In this document: piece after piece, positions 62,560 to 64,000 of the stretch
How the letters are laid out: each line of letters starts with the position of its first letter
Numbering within the stretch: position 1 is the stretch's first letter
DNA from: Sphingopyxis sp. Root154
GTDB lineage: Bacteria; Pseudomonadota; Alphaproteobacteria; Sphingomonadales; Sphingomonadaceae
Direction: 5' to 3'
Assembly (NCBI RefSeq): GCF_001427105.1
Contig: NZ_LMGI01000002.1
Span: 854,725 to 918,724 of the forward strand
Length of the DNA: 64,000 nucleotides
The notes under the pieces: generated by a model
Told to the model about the DNA's origin: nothing
Database searches by the model: none
The model's input: only the letters and a program-made list of their open reading frames with translations
Made by a program: the position numbers and the translations under genes

Positions 62560-63660
62560 ATGACAGCGCTGGACAGAGATGATTTGACCTCGATGCGCCA
62601 CGCGCATTGGAACAATCTGCCGAGCGGCGGCGACCTGTTCGGCGAATTGCATCTTTCGCAGACGATAGCCGGGACGGCGGCGAAGGGCAGCCTGTTCCCC
62701 GGTCTGTCCGCCTGCGCGGTCGCATCGGCGGCCGCGGCATGGCTGTCCGACCATTATGGTTTTCCGATCATCCTGCTCGGCCTGCTCGTCGGGCTCGCGC
62801 TCAATTTCATCTCGACGAACGAGGCGACGCACCGCGGGCTCGACTTCGCCTCGCGCACCTTCCTGCGCTTCGGGATCGTCGTGCTCGGGCTGCAGGTGAC
62901 CTTCCTGCAGATCGCGGTGCTCGGGCCGGTGCCGTTCGCCGCGCTGATCGTCATCATGACGCTGACGATGGGCGCCGGATTTCTGGGCGCGCGGATTTCG
63001 GGGCAATCGCCTTACGCCGGCCTGCTCACGGGCGGCGCGACGGCGATCTGCGGCGCGAGCGCCGCGCTCTCACTCTATGGCGTGATCGGGCGGCAGCGAT
63101 TGTCGCAGGCGCAGTTCGCGTTGACGCTTGTCGGCGTTTCGCTCGCGAGTGCGCTCGCGATGACAATCTATCCTTTGCTCGCCGCGCGCTTCGGGCTGAG
63201 CGATGCGCAGGCGGGGTTCCTGATCGGCGCGTCGATCCACGATGTCGCGCAGGCGATCGGCGGCGGCTATGCCTTTTCCGACGCCGCGGGGGCGAGCGCG
63301 ACGATCGTCAAGCTCGCGCGCGTCGCGCTGCTCGCCCCGGTGGTCGCGCTCGTCGGGCTACTGCTCAAGCCCGAAGACGGGAGCGAGCAACGCATCTGGC
63401 GGCGCCTTGTCTTACCCTGGTTCATCGTCGCTTTCTTTGCGATGGTGACGCTGGGCAGCCTCGCGCCGATCCCCGACGAATTGCGCGGCGGCGCACTGAC
63501 CGCGTCGAAGACGCTGCTGCTGCTCGCGGTGACCGCGACCGCGATGCGCACGCGGATGGACCTACTGCTCGATATGGGCTGGCGCGCGGGCGTTCCGGTG
63601 TTGCTCGCTTCCTTGACTAGCTTTGCCGTGTCGCTGCTTTTCGCGCTCGCGATCGTTTAG
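62560..63660 (+). CDS. YeiH/UPF0324-family putative sulfate exporter
   Basis: 366 residues from the ATG at 62560; a TTG 24 codons earlier and an ATG 11 codons later are also open. About ten membrane helices are predicted. Family motifs are RFGIVVLGLQVTF near 100, GGATAICGASAA (about 158) and GASIHDVAQAIGGGYAFSD. The family is annotated as putative sulfate/anion exporter on limited evidence. The gene is divergent to the lacI-like gene, 157 bp away, so it may be co-regulated and export sulfite or sulfate released by the monooxygenase. The role is inferred. Confidence 0.85.
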   Translation: MTALDRDDLTSMRHAHWNNLPSGGDLFGELHLSQTIAGTAAKGSLFPGLSACAVASAAAAWLSDHYGFPIILLGLLVGLALNFISTNEATHRGLDFASRTFLRFGIVVLGLQVTFLQIAVLGPVPFAALIVIMTLTMGAGFLGARISGQSPYAGLLTGGATAICGASAALSLYGVIGRQRLSQAQFALTLVGVSLASALAMTIYPLLAARFGLSDAQAGFLIGASIHDVAQAIGGGYAFSDAAGASATIVKLARVALLAPVVALVGLLLKPEDGSEQRIWRRLVLPWFIVAFFAMVTLGSLAPIPDELRGGALTASKTLLLLAVTATAMRTRMDLLLDMGWRAGVPVLLASLTSFAVSLLFALAIV

Positions 63661-64000
63661 CGCCCGAGCAGCTTTCGCGCGTTACCCGAGCGGATTTTTG
63701 CGCGCTCCTCGTCGGTGAGGTCGAGCCTGGCGAAGGCTTCGAGTGTCTTGGGCAAAGAGATTTGCGGGAAGTCCGACGCGAGCAGCACATGGTCGACGCC
63801 GACGTTGCGGATCGTCCAGACATATTCGGCCTCGATCGGCGAGTCCGCGGCGAGAATGACGCTCGCCGAAATGTCGAAATAGATATTGTCGGCGAAGAGA
63901 TTTTCAGCAGTGCGCGCAAGCGCGAGGATGTTCCAGAAGCGGAAATTGAGGCCGCCCATATGGCCGAAGATGAATTTCGTCTTCGGTGCGGCGAGCGCGA
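63657..64000 (-). CDS. Amidohydrolase (TIM-barrel, amidohydrolase-2 type), 5' part outside window
   Basis: The C-terminal ~113 residues are visible on the minus strand and the frame runs off the window edge (ALAAPKTKFIFGHMGGLNFRFW). HMGG, the DISAS segment and LLASDFPQISLPKTLEAF, which carries the last metal-site Asp, are typical of the amidohydrolase-2 family. It overlaps the exporter stop by 4 bp. Its substrate is unknown. Confidence 0.85.
   Translation of the reverse strand, partial: ALAAPKTKFIFGHMGGLNFRFWNILALARTAENLFADNIYFDISASVILAADSPIEAEYVWTIRNVGVDHVLLASDFPQISLPKTLEAFARLDLTDEERAKIRSGNARKLLGR

Noticed and set aside
1..64000. CRISPR arrays, integrases, transposases or phage genes
   Set aside because: No regularly spaced repeats and no recombinase or phage-structural motifs were seen in any frame.

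Overview
The window is high-GC DNA with tightly packed genes, many ATGA/GTGA stop-start overlaps and five TonB-dependent receptors. The protein sequences look like an alphaproteobacterium of the Sphingomonadaceae, most like Sphingopyxis; this is judged from protein style and gene content, not from a database search.

Layout. (1) 1-1866 (+): end of tolB, then pal. (2) 1853-13684 (-): a complete type II secretion operon, gspC-D-E-F-G-H-I-J-K-L-M-N-O, with a run of PHO-box-like repeats upstream. (3) 13959-18466 (-): a secreted-type beta-helix lipoprotein followed by a TonB receptor, also with a PHO-box-like element upstream. (4) 18633-18719: tRNA-Leu(GAG), followed by a scarred region (18947-25231) with a CocE/NonD hydrolase, an aminotransferase, an M14-type metallohydrolase, an FAD amino-acid oxidase-like protein, a second truncated copy of that oxidase and a broken SDR gene. 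(5) 25241-31879: large-subunit catalase, a thioredoxin-reductase-like enzyme, a DUF72 protein and a divergent hybrid histidine kinase.

(6) 32101-48176: an alginate utilisation locus. It has a FadR-type GntR regulator, a hydratase-family protein, KDG kinase, two TonB receptors, a CE12-like esterase, a DEH-reductase-like SDR, a sugar-acid MFS transporter, a PL17 exolyase and a two-domain PL6 lyase. Four copies of one bipartite motif lie in front of its transcription units. The route would be alginate -> oligomers (PL6) -> DEH (PL17) -> KDG (SDR) -> KDPG (kinase). No KDPG aldolase is in view.

(7) 48231-51521: SsuE-like FMN reductase, PhyH-type dioxygenase, LysR and AraC regulators. (8) 52164-63660: the most striking part, a probable sulfoquinovose (plant/cyanobacterial sulfolipid headgroup) locus. 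It comprises a TonB receptor, a GH31 sulfoquinovosidase carrying K-E-R-W-Y sulfonate-site residues, an iron-type alcohol dehydrogenase, an SsuD-like flavin monooxygenase, an aldo/keto reductase, an MFS transporter, a LacI regulator with a candidate operator, and a divergent YeiH-family putative sulfate/sulfite exporter. Together they suggest outer-membrane uptake of sulfolipid glycosides, cytoplasmic cleavage to sulfoquinovose, oxidative C-S cleavage to 6-oxoglucose plus sulfite, reduction to glucose, and sulfite export. The window ends in a partial amidohydrolase gene.
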